Positions 18,813-28,396 of a stretch of 64,000 nucleotides of DNA are shown one piece after another. The stretch is from assembly GCA_938042245.1 (NCBI GenBank), contig CALIRO010000044.1:20495-84494 (forward strand). Direction: 5' to 3'. This DNA comes from an uncultured Thermoguttaceae bacterium (GTDB lineage Bacteria > Planctomycetota > Planctomycetia > Pirellulales > Thermoguttaceae). Both the position numbers and the translations under genes were made by a program. The notes beneath the pieces were generated by a model. It saw only the letters and a list, made by a program, of their open reading frames with translations. It did not search any database and was not told the DNA's origin. How positions within the stretch are numbered: the first letter of the stretch is position 1; each line of letters opens with the position of its first letter.

Positions 18813-19035
18813 GTTCTCCAAATATCTTAGTTTTGGCAAACCTCCGATTAGCTGCTCGATTCTGTGTACGGCTCAGGTTGGCCAGGTTCTCCAATGCCTT
18901 GGTTTTGGAAAACCCCACCGACGGGGGGTTATGCTGACTCCATGAGCCGTTCGGAGTATTTTCGTTTGATTTTGGAAGCCAATAACCCCCCTACCTCAGG
19001 GGGATATGGCCGGTTGATAAGCCATTCGAAGTAAT
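18813..19035. repeat. Degenerate tandem repeat block, about 72-76-bp period
   Basis: Inside the 729-base gap upstream of the protease gene, GGTTCTCCAA..CTTAGTTTTGG (from 18813) recurs 72 bases later as GGTTCTCCAATGCCTTGG (from 18885). GAGCCGTTCGGAGTA (18944-18958) recurs 75 bases later as AAGCCATTCGAAGTA (19019-19033). Short palindromes such as CCCCACCGACGGGGGG and CCCCCCTACCTCAGGGGG sit between them. No coding frame was seen. It lies between divergent genes, so it may carry regulatory sequence. Confidence 0.45.
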
Positions 19036-19224
19036 TTTAACCCCCCATTTATACGACCGAGACACCCAAAAATGTTTTTCAATACCCAGCTTTATGATAA
19101 GTTATAAAGTGCTTTCCTGGGGTAAGGGAAAAGGGGGTTCTGGGTAGCCAAAGGGAGATTGCTTGTCCAAAAAGGGGGCTCTTGGAATCCCTGAGCCTTC
19201 CGGAAGCCTAGGTAGGACGCTGCC

Positions 19225-20535
19225 ATGTCCGTTTCGGTGGCCGTGGGGATAACGGTGGGCTTCGTGCTGGTGGCAGGGATATTTTCCTGGGCGGAGCATG
19301 TCCTGCGCAGCGCCTCCCGAAGTCGGCTGACGGAATGGGCCGAGGGGGGCCGTTTGGCCGCTAAAAAGGCCCTGGAACTGACCCATCCGAAAAGTCCCTC
19401 GGGGAGCATCCTGCGATGGACGATTGGTGCTTTGGGGCTTATCGCTGCTAGCCTCGCCACAGCTACCCTCTGGCAGCCTCTGGCAGCAGCCATGGAAAAT
19501 ATCCCCTGGGCTTGGCCGGTAGGATGGACTTCTACGATGGCCTTGGTTTTGCTGGTGGTAGGGTTGGCTGTTGCCTGGGCAGTGCTGGTGGAGACGATCC
19601 CCCCGCGATTGGCTGCTGGCCTTCCGAATCAGGCCGCGGTGTGGCTTGCTCCAGTTGTAGAAGTGTGGGTTTGGCTTCTTCGGCCCGTACAATGGCTGAT
19701 CGAGCTTCTGGCCAAGCCGCTCCTCTTCCTCCTGCAGGGCCGACGTACCCCTTCGACAGAGCTTTCCCTCCAGGAAATTGAACATTGGCTTCAGATGGGT
19801 GCCACGGCCGGTCTGATCGCCCCTGCCGAAGAACAAGTGGCTCAGCGTGCCTTACGCTTCGGCGACCGAACGGTCCGGGATATCATGCGCCCACGGATCG
19901 AAATCGACGCCATCGACGTGGATACCCCGCCCGAGAAGGTCATCGGGATTGTGGCCATGGCCGGTTTTTCTCGTCTGCCCGTCTATGAGGGCGACATCGA
20001 CCACATTATCGGCTTTGTCTATACGAAGGATCTGTTACGGCAGCAACATCTGGGCTGGCCCATCGAACTGCGCAAACTGCTTCGGCCTGCGCTGATGGTC
20101 CCCGGTTCGCTGGGGATTGATCGACTTTTGGAGATGTTTCGCCAAAAGCGGGTTCAGATGGCCATTGTGCTGGATGAATACGGCGGCACCGAAGGACTGG
20201 TTACCCTGGAGGATGTGTTGGAAGAATTAGTCGGCGAAATCCACGACGAACACCGTCCCGACGCCCAAGCCCAAATGATCCAGCAAGATCAGCGCACTTG
20301 GTTGGTGGACGGCCGAATGAATCTGGAAGATTTTTTCACTCAGCTTGGACGGGACGATTTACGCACGCCGGAAACTCATAGCTTTCATACCGTGGCCGGT
20401 TTGGTTTTGGCTTTGTTAGATCGGATTCCTGCCGTGGGCGACCGGCTCCAGTGGCAGGACTTGCATCTGGAAGTGGTGCAGATGAACGGAATGCGGATCG
20501 ACCGGGTCCTGGTAAAACTGTCCGAAAACGCGTAA
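19225..20535 (+). CDS. CNNM/CorC-family (hemolysin-C-like) membrane transporter with CBS pair
   Basis: 436 residues. The CNNM (DUF21) membrane domain (about 1-170) has three to four helices. A CBS pair follows (about 195-320, with RDIMRPRIEIDAID and MAIVLDEYGGTEGLVTLEDV), then a C-terminal CorC_HlyC domain (about 340-430) ending MNGMRIDRVLVKL. Family members are implicated in Mg2+/Co2+ homeostasis and cation efflux; the hemolysin name is historical. The protein is of usual length and stands alone rightward. Substrate specificity is not inferable. Confidence 0.92.
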   Translation: MSVSVAVGITVGFVLVAGIFSWAEHVLRSASRSRLTEWAEGGRLAAKKALELTHPKSPSGSILRWTIGALGLIAASLATATLWQPLAAAMENIPWAWPVGWTSTMALVLLVVGLAVAWAVLVETIPPRLAAGLPNQAAVWLAPVVEVWVWLLRPVQWLIELLAKPLLFLLQGRRTPSTELSLQEIEHWLQMGATAGLIAPAEEQVAQRALRFGDRTVRDIMRPRIEIDAIDVDTPPEKVIGIVAMAGFSRLPVYEGDIDHIIGFVYTKDLLRQQHLGWPIELRKLLRPALMVPGSLGIDRLLEMFRQKRVQMAIVLDEYGGTEGLVTLEDVLEELVGEIHDEHRPDAQAQMIQQDQRTWLVDGRMNLEDFFTQLGRDDLRTPETHSFHTVAGLVLALLDRIPAVGDRLQWQDLHLEVVQMNGMRIDRVLVKLSENA

Positions 20536-20863
20536 AGAAGCTCCCGGCAGCACGGCCGTCTGGTCCGCATGGCCCCCACTCTCTAACCCTCTCCCGCCAG
20601 GGGAGAGGGAATTGAGTTAAGCAGCTCCCCCTTCTGGGAGAGGATGGCCAACCGGTAGCTTAGCCGGATGAACCGGTAAGTTGGCCAAGGGAAGGGCCTC
20701 TGGCCGGGGGAACCTGCCGTTTGCCCATCCTGGCAATGCGAACGTCCCGTCGGCATCCATTGGGAAAACGGAGATCTCGTTCACCCTTCTCTTCTGGACC
20801 AGAGGCCTTCGCTAGGGGGGAGTCGTTTTGATCGGCTGAGATGTTTCCTTTGGGAGATGGGAT
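20536..20863. repeat. Intergenic region with GC-rich CTCTCCC palindromic repeat
   Basis: Convergent gap between the CNNM gene and the PfkB gene. At 20580-20611 lies a palindrome of the CCCTCTCCCGCCAGGGGAGA type, followed by CCCCCTTCTGGGAGAGG at 20627-20643. The same palindrome recurs at several other intergenic sites here. It could fold as a strong hairpin in either transcript, but no U-tract follows. Confidence 0.5.
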
Positions 20864-21817
20864 TTAAAACACCTCCAAGGGGAGTTCCTTTTCTCGCATG
20901 AACTGTTCGGCTTCTGGACCGGTGAACACACTATCGGTTGTAGTGATGGAGCGGACACAGCTTGCCCCCAGAGCGCTTCCCCAGCGGAGGCAACCGGCCG
21001 GGTCTTCGCCAGCAAGCATCCCAGCAATAAACCCAGCGTCAAAAGCATCGCCGGAACCGGCCCCGCCCACAAATTCCACCGGATACACCCCCGCCCGAAC
21101 CCGAAGCCCATCCGTAACCAATAGACTCCCCCTGGACCCCATCGTAATGACCACCGTCTTTGCCCCCGCATCGCGGAACCGGTTGGCCTGATCCAAGGGG
21201 TCTTTCAGCCCGGTGATGACCGCTCCCTCGTGGTCGTTGGGCACAAACACGTCGATTTCAGGCAGCAGCGGCGCCAACCGATCCCAGTAGTTCTCCGGAC
21301 CGAACAGCACCACATCGACCACCGTTTTCACTCCGGCTGCCCGCACACGCCGAAACAGTTCCACCGTCTCTTCGGTTTCCAATTTCGGAAGCATGAAATA
21401 GCCACCCACATAGATCACTTTAGCCTGCTGGAGCCACTCACCGGGCACATGGTCCACCGCAAACAACGTATTGGCTCCCGGCGTGCTGATAAACCGCCGG
21501 TCCTGGCCTTGGACATTAATGATCATGGTGCAGGCAGACGGCTTGCCCGGAATCGTATGTACCCCCCGAGTATCTACGCCTCCTTTTTCCAGCGCTTCGA
21601 CAATGACCCGGCCAAACGCGTCCTCCCCCACGCAGCCGGAAACCCCCACCCGAACCCCTAGCTTCACTAAATCCAAAGCCGTATTGGACGCACATCCGCC
21701 CAGGGCCAGTTGAATCTGCTCCACCACAATCAATTCCCCCTCATTGGGTACCCGAGGAATCGGGGTGCAGGTCACGTCGGCAAATAAAATTCCCATACAT
21801 AGACAGTCGATCTCCAT
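20864..21817 (-). CDS. PfkB-family carbohydrate kinase
   Basis: Ribokinase-fold sugar kinase, 317 residues. It shows the N-terminal PfkB signature region (LALGGCASNTALDLVKLG, VSGCVGEDAFGRVI) and the C-terminal signature with the catalytic aspartate and anion hole in GGAGSGDAFDAGFIAGML. The substrate cannot be fixed by motif; ribose, fructose, adenosine and ketodeoxygluconate kinases all share these features. It lies divergent from psd across about 310 bases and is not in an obvious operon. Confidence 0.93.
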   Translation of the reverse strand: MEIDCLCMGILFADVTCTPIPRVPNEGELIVVEQIQLALGGCASNTALDLVKLGVRVGVSGCVGEDAFGRVIVEALEKGGVDTRGVHTIPGKPSACTMIINVQGQDRRFISTPGANTLFAVDHVPGEWLQQAKVIYVGGYFMLPKLETEETVELFRRVRAAGVKTVVDVVLFGPENYWDRLAPLLPEIDVFVPNDHEGAVITGLKDPLDQANRFRDAGAKTVVITMGSRGSLLVTDGLRVRAGVYPVEFVGGAGSGDAFDAGFIAGMLAGEDPAGCLRWGSALGASCVRSITTTDSVFTGPEAEQFMREKELPLEVF

Positions 21818-22126
21818 CGGCGCACTCCTTCGGTAAAAAGCACTGCTGCAAAAAGCGATTCCCTCCCCTCTAATGAACCGGTCCGAAACGACTAAGTTGG
21901 AGCCACCGGAGGGAAAATCTCTCTTGGAAGATGTTCGCCTCGCCTACTGTAATACCAATCCCGCCCGCCTTTTTCCAGCCCCCCGGCGCAGAGACTTTCT
22001 GTCTGCCTGGCTTGAGGAATGCCTGGCCGATTCGCAGTCATAAGTCCCCCGGGTTTGCAGGAGGTTCCGCCAGGAGTATGATACAGGGGTGGGTAGAAAG
22101 GACTCCTTCAAAGAAAATCGCCTAGG
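21818..22126. other. Intergenic region between divergent PfkB kinase and psd
   Basis: About 310 bases that must hold promoters for both directions. No clear consensus boxes and no gene were recognised. Confidence 0.35.
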
Positions 22127-23131
22127 ATGACTGCTCCGAGTGTTCCAACTGTCCAAGAGAAGGCTGGTCCCAATCTACCAGCCCCCTTGCCGTCGGAAAT
22201 AACCAGTGTACAGCCGGGCGGCGGCTGGTGTGTGCAGATCGAAATGGCCTGGGGCCGGCTGCGCCGATGGTATTTAAAGCGGTTTCGGCCTGGGTATGTA
22301 CGCCGGATGGCCGAGCTTCGCCGGGGCAGCACCGACGGCGCCCCTCATGAAATCCTGGACCCCCGGGATTTAAAGTATTGCCGAAACCTGGTCCAGTGCG
22401 ATTGGGCCCCGGAGGACGATCCGTTCCGTTGGCGGGAGCGAGTGCCTTTTGCCCGCTGGGGCTTGGCCGAGCTGGTACTGATGGGCGGACCGCTGGCACT
22501 GCTAACGGCCCTCGGGGTGTTTTTGGCGTTGTGGCAGTCGGCCTGGTGGTGGCTGGCGGTTGTGGGGACCGGCTCGCCGTTGGCCCTGCTGGTATGGTTT
22601 TTCCGGGACCCGCCCCGGCGGGTGCCGCAAGAACCGGGCCTTTGGGTTTCGCCGGCCGACGGCAAAGTAGTGGAAATAGCCCGACTGGAGCATGATCCGT
22701 TTCTGGGCGGCCCGGCAGTTCGGGTCAGTATTTTCCTCTCGATCTTCAATGTCCATGTGAATCGGGCGCCTTGTGCTGCTCGACCGGTGGTGTTTCGCTA
22801 TCAGCGGGGCGATTTCCTTAATGCCATGCGTCCGGAAAGCGCCCAGCGGAACGAAAACCTTTGGATCGGTCTGGAAGCTACGGAGCCACCCTATGGCCGA
22901 TTGGCCCTTCGAGTCATTGCCGGCGCCATTGCCCGAAGGATCGTCTGTGTGCTTCGGCCCGGGGAAGAGCTTTGCCGGGGTCAAAAGTTCGGCATGATCA
23001 AACTGGGTTCCCGCACCGAACTGATCCTGCCAGACCGTGAAGACTTGGAGCTGCTGGTACAGGTCGGCTCCAAGGTGCGTGCCGGCAGCAGTCCGATTGC
23101 CCGTTGGCAGTTGAAAGGCGAAGGCCTATGA
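22127..23131 (+). CDS. psd: Phosphatidylserine decarboxylase with extended N-terminus
   Basis: Makes phosphatidylethanolamine from phosphatidylserine at the inner membrane using a self-generated pyruvoyl group. Residues 105-160 hold two hydrophobic helices. The catalytic domain carries FFRDPPRRVP, SPADGKVVEI, the conserved FLSIFNVHVNRAP and the self-cleavage motif LGS in IKLGSRTELILP near the C-terminus. The 334-residue protein carries about 100 N-terminal residues beyond the short PSD-type enzymes, unrecognised by me. Its stop overlaps the pssA start (ATGA), so the two consecutive enzymes are translationally coupled. Confidence 0.93.
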   Translation: MTAPSVPTVQEKAGPNLPAPLPSEITSVQPGGGWCVQIEMAWGRLRRWYLKRFRPGYVRRMAELRRGSTDGAPHEILDPRDLKYCRNLVQCDWAPEDDPFRWRERVPFARWGLAELVLMGGPLALLTALGVFLALWQSAWWWLAVVGTGSPLALLVWFFRDPPRRVPQEPGLWVSPADGKVVEIARLEHDPFLGGPAVRVSIFLSIFNVHVNRAPCAARPVVFRYQRGDFLNAMRPESAQRNENLWIGLEATEPPYGRLALRVIAGAIARRIVCVLRPGEELCRGQKFGMIKLGSRTELILPDREDLELLVQVGSKVRAGSSPIARWQLKGEGL

Positions 23132-23961
23132 AGCGCCGACTGAAAACGATTGCCATCTTGCCCACCCTGTTTACCTTGGGCAATTTGGTCTGCGGGTTTT
23201 TTGCCATTGTGGTGGCCGCCCGGGTGGGCAAACCTGAATTTTTACCCGAAAGCCTCAAGGAGTTACCTCCTGGGGACATTTACAATTTGATGTTGGCGGC
23301 CTGGCTGATTTTTTTGGCGATGGTGTTTGATGCGTTGGACGGGCATATAGCGCGGCTGTCGGGGGCCACGACGGATTTTGGCGCGGAACTGGACAGTCTG
23401 TGTGATCTAGTAACCTTTGGGGTGGCGCCGGCCATTTTGATGGTAAAACTATGTCCACGTTTTACCTTTCTCCATCGGGAGGCCATTTGGGTCATTGCGG
23501 CGGCCTATGTGGCCTGTGCGGCGCTGCGTCTAGCCCGATTCAACGTGGAAACCGCCGAGGAGGGCGATCATCTACATTTTACTGGGTTGCCCTCGCCGGC
23601 GGCGGCCGCCTCGATCGCCGGGTTTGCCATCTTCTTTTACACGCTTTATTCCAAGGAGCCACCACTCGCCTATGCTGAGCAAATATACACATTCGCGCAA
23701 TCTGCCCTCCCCTTTTTCGGCGCCCTAGTCGCTCTCCTGATGGTCTCCCGAATACCTTATCCGCATATTGTCAATCAGATTTTCCACGGCCAGCGAAGTT
23801 TTGGCCATCTGGTGGCCGTAATCTTCGCCTTGGTGGCCATCATGATCATCCGAGGTTACTCGGTCCCAATTATTTGTATGGTATTTGTGCTAAGCGGCCC
23901 GGTGCGGTTTGCCTGGGCGAAACTGGTGGAAAAACGCCTCCAGGAGGAAGAAGTCTTTTAG
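23128..23961 (+). CDS. pssA: CDP-diacylglycerol-serine O-phosphatidyltransferase
   Basis: Integral membrane enzyme making phosphatidylserine from CDP-diacylglycerol and serine, the step before Psd. The 277-residue protein has the complete CDP-alcohol phosphotransferase motif: D68-x2-D71-G-x2-A-R, then G and two spaced aspartates ending at D93 (DALDGHIARLSGATTDFG, AELDSLCD). About six to seven helices follow. The start at 23128 overlaps the psd stop by ATGA and is preferred over an in-frame start at 23104. Confidence 0.95.
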   Translation: MKRRLKTIAILPTLFTLGNLVCGFFAIVVAARVGKPEFLPESLKELPPGDIYNLMLAAWLIFLAMVFDALDGHIARLSGATTDFGAELDSLCDLVTFGVAPAILMVKLCPRFTFLHREAIWVIAAAYVACAALRLARFNVETAEEGDHLHFTGLPSPAAAASIAGFAIFFYTLYSKEPPLAYAEQIYTFAQSALPFFGALVALLMVSRIPYPHIVNQIFHGQRSFGHLVAVIFALVAIMIIRGYSVPIICMVFVLSGPVRFAWAKLVEKRLQEEEVF

Positions 23962-24144
23962 ACGCCTTGCCAGCGCGGGTTTCCCGCCCGCATACGCCTC
24001 TCCCACCAGGGGAGAGGGAAAAATTGCCTCTCCCGCCGGGGGGAGCCGGGATTATTGGATCCCCGCCGTGATTCCCAGCACGGCTGGGCAAGCCCGCTGT
24101 GCCACCCCCAGTTGTAAATCCCAGAAATCCGTAGGATGAGCACT

Positions 24145-24765
24145 ATGTTTTCCGGAATTGTCGAAGCATTAGGAACTGTGGTGGAAGTCTGTCCGGAACC
24201 GCCCGGCTGTAAACTCTGGGTCCAAGAGCCACGCATTGTGCCTGAAGTCCGAGTGGCCGACAGTGTGGCTGTCAACGGCTGTTGTCTGACCGTAGTGGAG
24301 GTGGAGGGCGACCGGATGGCCTTCGACGTAGGGCCGGAAACCCTGCGCCGGACTAATCTCGGACGATTAACGCCCGGAAGCCGGGTCAATTTGGAGCGGT
24401 CTTTGCGAGTAGGCGATCGGCTGGGCGGCCACTTTGTAACCGGCCATATCGACGACGTAGGAACGCTCCTCCAGCGAACCGATCAAGGCGATTGGTCCTT
24501 TTGCTGGTTTCAGGTCCCCCGACGCTTGAGCCGACAAATGGCCCCCAAAGCCTGCATCGCCGTCGATGGGGTAAGTCTGACGATCGTTGATAGCGAGCCG
24601 GACCGCTTCAGCGTGGCCCTGATCCCCTACACCTTGGCCGTTACCACCCTGGGCCTGCTGAAAGTAGGCGACCCAGTCAATCTGGAAACCGACCTGTTGG
24701 CCAAATATGTCCAACGCCTTATCGAGTCCCAAGATTGGGAGCCGCCAGGTCCTGTAAACCCGTAA
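24145..24765 (+). CDS. ribE: Riboflavin synthase alpha chain
   Basis: Dismutates two 6,7-dimethyl-8-ribityllumazine molecules to riboflavin. The 206-residue protein consists of two lumazine-binding barrels. The first starts MFSGIVEALGTV and carries VNGCCLTVVEVEGDRMAF; the second carries GHFVTGHIDDVGTL and VDGVSLTIVDSEPDRFSV. GTAGG at 24130-24134 has usable spacing to ATG 24145 but none to the in-frame ATG 24136, so 24145 is chosen. It follows pssA by 183 bases, which contain a CTCTCCC-type repeat. No riboflavin riboswitch was recognised upstream. Confidence 0.95.
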   Translation: MFSGIVEALGTVVEVCPEPPGCKLWVQEPRIVPEVRVADSVAVNGCCLTVVEVEGDRMAFDVGPETLRRTNLGRLTPGSRVNLERSLRVGDRLGGHFVTGHIDDVGTLLQRTDQGDWSFCWFQVPRRLSRQMAPKACIAVDGVSLTIVDSEPDRFSVALIPYTLAVTTLGLLKVGDPVNLETDLLAKYVQRLIESQDWEPPGPVNP

Positions 24766-25113
24766 ACGACTAGGCCGCATAAACGAAATGCACTCGGTCG
24801 GGAAAAGGCAAAAATTGCCTCTGCCCACTGCGGGAGAAGGGAAAATTCCCCCTTAGCCTAACCTCCCGGTTGTGCCAATAATCAGCTAGCTTCGGGGGAG
24901 AGGCGATTTTTTTGCGGCGGGCAGAGGCGGACAAGTCCCCTCTCCCCTGGCGGTGAGAGGCGATGAACATGGAACCAGCACAAAGTAGACTGGGTCCCTG
25001 CTTGCGCGGGAATGACAATATCAACGCTTGTGTGGGAATGATCATAGGCGGACGGGCACGTCTCCTATCCCAGAGGACCACCTTCTGTGTTTATCCAGGT
25101 GAAGTAAGAGCGT
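24766..25113. repeat. Convergent intergenic region with dispersed repeats
   Basis: About 350 bases between ribE and the oxidoreductase gene. It holds the CCCCTCTCCCCTGGCGGTGA repeat near 24938-24958 and a CCCTGCTTGCGCGGGAATGA palindrome near 24998-25016. Both types recur elsewhere in the window. No gene was seen. Confidence 0.5.
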
Positions 25114-26526
25114 TTACCAGGCTTTAGTCACGCCGGGGGTTGCGCAGGGGTAGCTGCCGTCGGGAAGCGGCTTGGCAGGCGGCGGAGCCTCCCAACTGTA
25201 GGCCGGCGGCGAGAGGTCTAACTGGGACTGGACCGCATCGTCCCAGCGGACTACCTGACCGCTGTAGGTGGCCATTCGGCCCAGGATGGCGGTCATAGTG
25301 GCGTTGGCGGCCCAATCGGCTTCGTTGTATTCTCGGCCGGCGGCCAGGGCGGCAAACAGATCGTCCATTTCCACCTGATGACCGTCTTTATCCCGCTGCC
25401 ACTGGTGTACTTTTTTACCATCGATCCAAAGTTGGGCGGTGCCGTGGCCTTCGATGGAGGCAAAACCTTTTGTGCCGTGGGCGTGTTCGGAAAAGCTCAT
25501 CCAGGTGCCGGGCTGATGGCGGCAGAAACTAAACATTTTTACCCCATCCGGGTAGGTAAACTCCACCGCATGGTGGTCGAAGATTTCGCCCACCGCACTT
25601 CGGCCCATGCCTTGGGACTCGGCCCATTCTGGGGTACGAACCTGCCGGCCCCCCATTCCCTGGGCTTCCACCGGATGAGCCTCCTGCATGATCCAATTCA
25701 TCACGTCCAGGTCATGCACATGCTGCTCGACGATATGGTCGCCGGAAAGCCAGACAAAATAGTACCAATTGCTTACCTGAAATTGCATTTCGGTTTGGTC
25801 TTTTTTGCGAGGCCGGAACCAGACGCCGCCGGAATTGAAATAGGCCCGTAGATACTGAATCTGGCCGATCGCCCCGTCATGAATGCGTTTAATGATCTGC
25901 TGGTGTTTCGTTTCGTGGCGTAGGTGATGGCCGACGGCGACGGCCAGTTTTTTCTCTTTGGCGAGGGCGTTGGCGGCCACGATGCGGCGGTAGCCTGGGG
26001 CATCGACGGCGACCGGCTTTTCCATGAACACATGTTTTCCTGCTTTCACCGCCGCCTCAAACTGCATGGGCCGAAACCCAGGAGGAGAACATAAAAGCAC
26101 CATATCCACCTCACAGGCCAACAGCTTCTCATAGGCGTCCAGACCGACAAACTGCCGATCCGGCGGCACATCCACCTTCTGCGGACAATGGGTTTGGATG
26201 GCTTGGAGGCTTCGCTGCAAGGGTTCGGCGAAGGCGTCGGCCATGGCGACCAGTTTTACCTCCGGATAGGCGGCGTTTTGCAAGGCGTTGATGGCTGCCC
26301 CGGTTCCCCGGCCGCCGGCGCCGACCAATCCAATCCGGACAGTGCCACTTCCGGCGGCATGAACCATCCGGCTCAAGGCCAACGGACTGGCAATTGCTGT
26401 CCCAGCCGACGTCAGCGCCGCCTGCTTGATAAACTGCCGGCGGGTTGCCGGGGCGGCATGGTGTGCGTCTTTTGCCCCTTCCTGTAGTCCAACAGGGAAA
26501 TAGAAAATCGAACTTTTTCCACTCAT
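25114..26526 (-). CDS. Tat-exported Gfo/Idh/MocA-family oxidoreductase
   Basis: NAD(P)-dependent oxidoreductase acting on sugars or cyclitols, 470 residues. A twin-arginine signal lies at R29-R30 (TRRQFIKQAALTSAGTA). The Rossmann fold follows (RIGLVGAGGRGTGAAINAL), then the conserved MEKPVAVDAPGYRRI and the catalytic-region histidine (HVHDLDVMNWIM). The C-terminal half is the alpha/beta substrate domain. Tat-exported family members are expanded in Planctomycetes, and the cofactor is loaded before export. It is monocistronic with about 420 bases of mainly repeat sequence upstream. The substrate is unknown. Confidence 0.93.
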   Translation of the reverse strand: MSGKSSIFYFPVGLQEGAKDAHHAAPATRRQFIKQAALTSAGTAIASPLALSRMVHAAGSGTVRIGLVGAGGRGTGAAINALQNAAYPEVKLVAMADAFAEPLQRSLQAIQTHCPQKVDVPPDRQFVGLDAYEKLLACEVDMVLLCSPPGFRPMQFEAAVKAGKHVFMEKPVAVDAPGYRRIVAANALAKEKKLAVAVGHHLRHETKHQQIIKRIHDGAIGQIQYLRAYFNSGGVWFRPRKKDQTEMQFQVSNWYYFVWLSGDHIVEQHVHDLDVMNWIMQEAHPVEAQGMGGRQVRTPEWAESQGMGRSAVGEIFDHHAVEFTYPDGVKMFSFCRHQPGTWMSFSEHAHGTKGFASIEGHGTAQLWIDGKKVHQWQRDKDGHQVEMDDLFAALAAGREYNEADWAANATMTAILGRMATYSGQVVRWDDAVQSQLDLSPPAYSWEAPPPAKPLPDGSYPCATPGVTKAW

Positions 26527-26948
26527 CCGACCAACTCCTGTCAGGTAGCAGAACTTAGACCTCTCACCAACAAAAAAACTCCAAAAGGTTCAAACCAGCC
26601 CGTTTCCTAGCTACAGAGGATTAGGAAAGTTTGTTTTGTTCAAGGCTCTTAAACGGCTAACCGTTCAGCCGAACGGGTTACCAAGCCATTCCCGCGAAAG
26701 GAGGAATCCACTTTTTTGGCTAGTCTGGAGTGGCACTTGCGCGGCAGGAACACCGAAAAGCTTTCCTCAGATGCACCAGGCAGCTTCGGGATTCGGCTGA
26801 TGTGTTACACAAAACCTTATTGTAGTTGAGCCGACAGGAAAAGCAATCGACCGCAGAAACACCGGGCCTCCGCAGGAGGGAAGCCGGAAGATTTTTTCCG
26901 CCGTTGCCGGCTTGAGGATGCAGAAGCAATTGGGATTCAGCCAGATGC
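26527..26948. repeat. Intergenic region with degenerate MITE-like sequence
   Basis: About 420 bases between queG and the oxidoreductase gene. At 26655-26760 it carries CCGTTCAGCCGAACGGG, itself a short palindrome, then AGCCATTCCCGCGAAAGGAG, GAATCCAC and CACTTGCGCGGCAGG, matching the internal order of the MITE-like family at lower similarity. No coding frame was supported. Confidence 0.4.
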
Positions 26949-28076
26949 TTATGAGGGAAGATGCTGAAGGCTGGAGCGGATTTCCTGCTGGACTTGGGGC
27001 GTACCTTCGGAAGCGAGGGCCTTTTGAAGCAGAAGGCGGGCCGTCGGATCGGGGTAGTGTCGTAAGGCCCAGGCAGCGGCGGCTCGGACCATCGGTTGGC
27101 GGTCTTGCAGAGACTGGCCGAGGGCGTCCAGGGCACTGACCGTCGGCCGGTTGCCCAGCACCAAGGCGGCATTCCGGACCAGGCCCGCTCGCCCAGCACG
27201 CCAAAGTGCCCTGTGCCGGAATCGCTGCCGAAATTGTTCTTCTGTTAACGAAAGGATTTCAAGGGCATCGGCGGGGTTGGTACCCGGGGGGGGTTGAAAG
27301 GCCGGTTCTGCCGAAATCACCCCTCGGCGATTCCAGGGACAGACCTCTTGGCAGCAATCGCAGCCGAATAGCCACGGACCCATTTTCGGTCGAAGTTCTT
27401 CCGGCGGCATCTGGCGCAGTTCAATGGTCAAGTAGCTAATGCATCGACGGGCGTCCAGCACATACGGGGCCACCAACGCTCCGGTAGGACAAGCATCCAA
27501 GCAGGCCTGGCATCGGCCGCAGTGCTGCCGATCAAAAGGCGCATCGTAGGACAACTCCAGATTGGTCAGTAAAGCGGCCAAAAAAAGATAGCTGCCTAAC
27601 CTGGGGTGGATTAGGAGGGTATTTTTACCAATCCATCCCAGGCCTGCCTGTTGGGCAAACGAGCGTTCTAAAAGCGGGGCGGTATCTACCACACCTCGCA
27701 CCAAAGCCTCTGGGACCTGTCCCCGCAACCACTGGGCTAACCGACGCAGACGAGGCCGGATCAGCTCATGGTAATCCGCGCCCCAGGCGTATCGGGCAAT
27801 ACGTGCCTGTCCGGGGGCAGGGTGTCTGGGCTGGTGGGTGCGATAGTTCATGCCCAGCATCACCAAACTGCGAACTCCTTCCAGGACTGCCCTGGGATGT
27901 TCGTAAGCAGCAGCCCGACGGTGGAAATAGTGCATTTGGCCTGCATAGCCGGCCTGAAGCCAACGGCAGAAGGCTTCCCAATGGGGCGGCCTCTGTGCTG
28001 GACAAACTCCCACCAAATCAAAACCCAACTGCTGAGCCCGCGCCTTCAGCGCTTCCGTCAACCTGCTAGGGTCCAT
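26949..28076 (-). CDS. queG: Epoxyqueuosine reductase QueG
   Basis: Cobalamin- and [4Fe-4S]-dependent reductase for the last step of queuosine tRNA modification. The 375-residue protein has the N-terminal GFDLVGVCPAQRP region, an active-site segment with WGADYHE, and two ferredoxin-type cluster motifs, CGRCQACLDACPTGAL and CDCCQEVCPW. The C-terminal 80 residues form a HEAT-like helical region (AAWALRHYPDPTARLLLQKA), typical of full-length QueG. The start at 28076 gives the canonical MDPSRLTEALKARAQQLGFD. It is monocistronic and divergent from a small lipoprotein gene. Confidence 0.95.
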   Translation of the reverse strand: MDPSRLTEALKARAQQLGFDLVGVCPAQRPPHWEAFCRWLQAGYAGQMHYFHRRAAAYEHPRAVLEGVRSLVMLGMNYRTHQPRHPAPGQARIARYAWGADYHELIRPRLRRLAQWLRGQVPEALVRGVVDTAPLLERSFAQQAGLGWIGKNTLLIHPRLGSYLFLAALLTNLELSYDAPFDRQHCGRCQACLDACPTGALVAPYVLDARRCISYLTIELRQMPPEELRPKMGPWLFGCDCCQEVCPWNRRGVISAEPAFQPPPGTNPADALEILSLTEEQFRQRFRHRALWRAGRAGLVRNAALVLGNRPTVSALDALGQSLQDRQPMVRAAAAWALRHYPDPTARLLLQKALASEGTPQVQQEIRSSLQHLPS

Positions 28077-28396
28077 CTGCAGCTCAATCTGTAAGGACTA
28101 CTGGCCTGTTGGCTTCTTCCAAGCTCCCAGCCCATGGGGGCTTGCTCGGACAAGCTTTTTTCCTTATATTGTTTTCCTTAGGGGAATAATTGCCAAGGTG
28201 GATTTTCTTGTTTGGCAAACATTCTAGCCGGGAGAAAGCGAACTAGGAGGAGTATTCCGCATCGCTAAAAGCCTCTCGCCGAAGCAGCTTTCCTCGCCAG
28301 GTGCCCCTAATACCGGAAGATTTGGCGAAACTGTTGGGTTTGTTTTTTGTTGGAGCTTCTCCATCAGCCAACTTTTGCGGAGAGTAGGTAGGTGCT
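28077..28396. other. Intergenic region between divergent queG and small lipoprotein
   Basis: About 320 bases. It contains an AT-rich stretch near 28148-28185 that could hold promoter elements. No gene was recognised. Confidence 0.35.
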
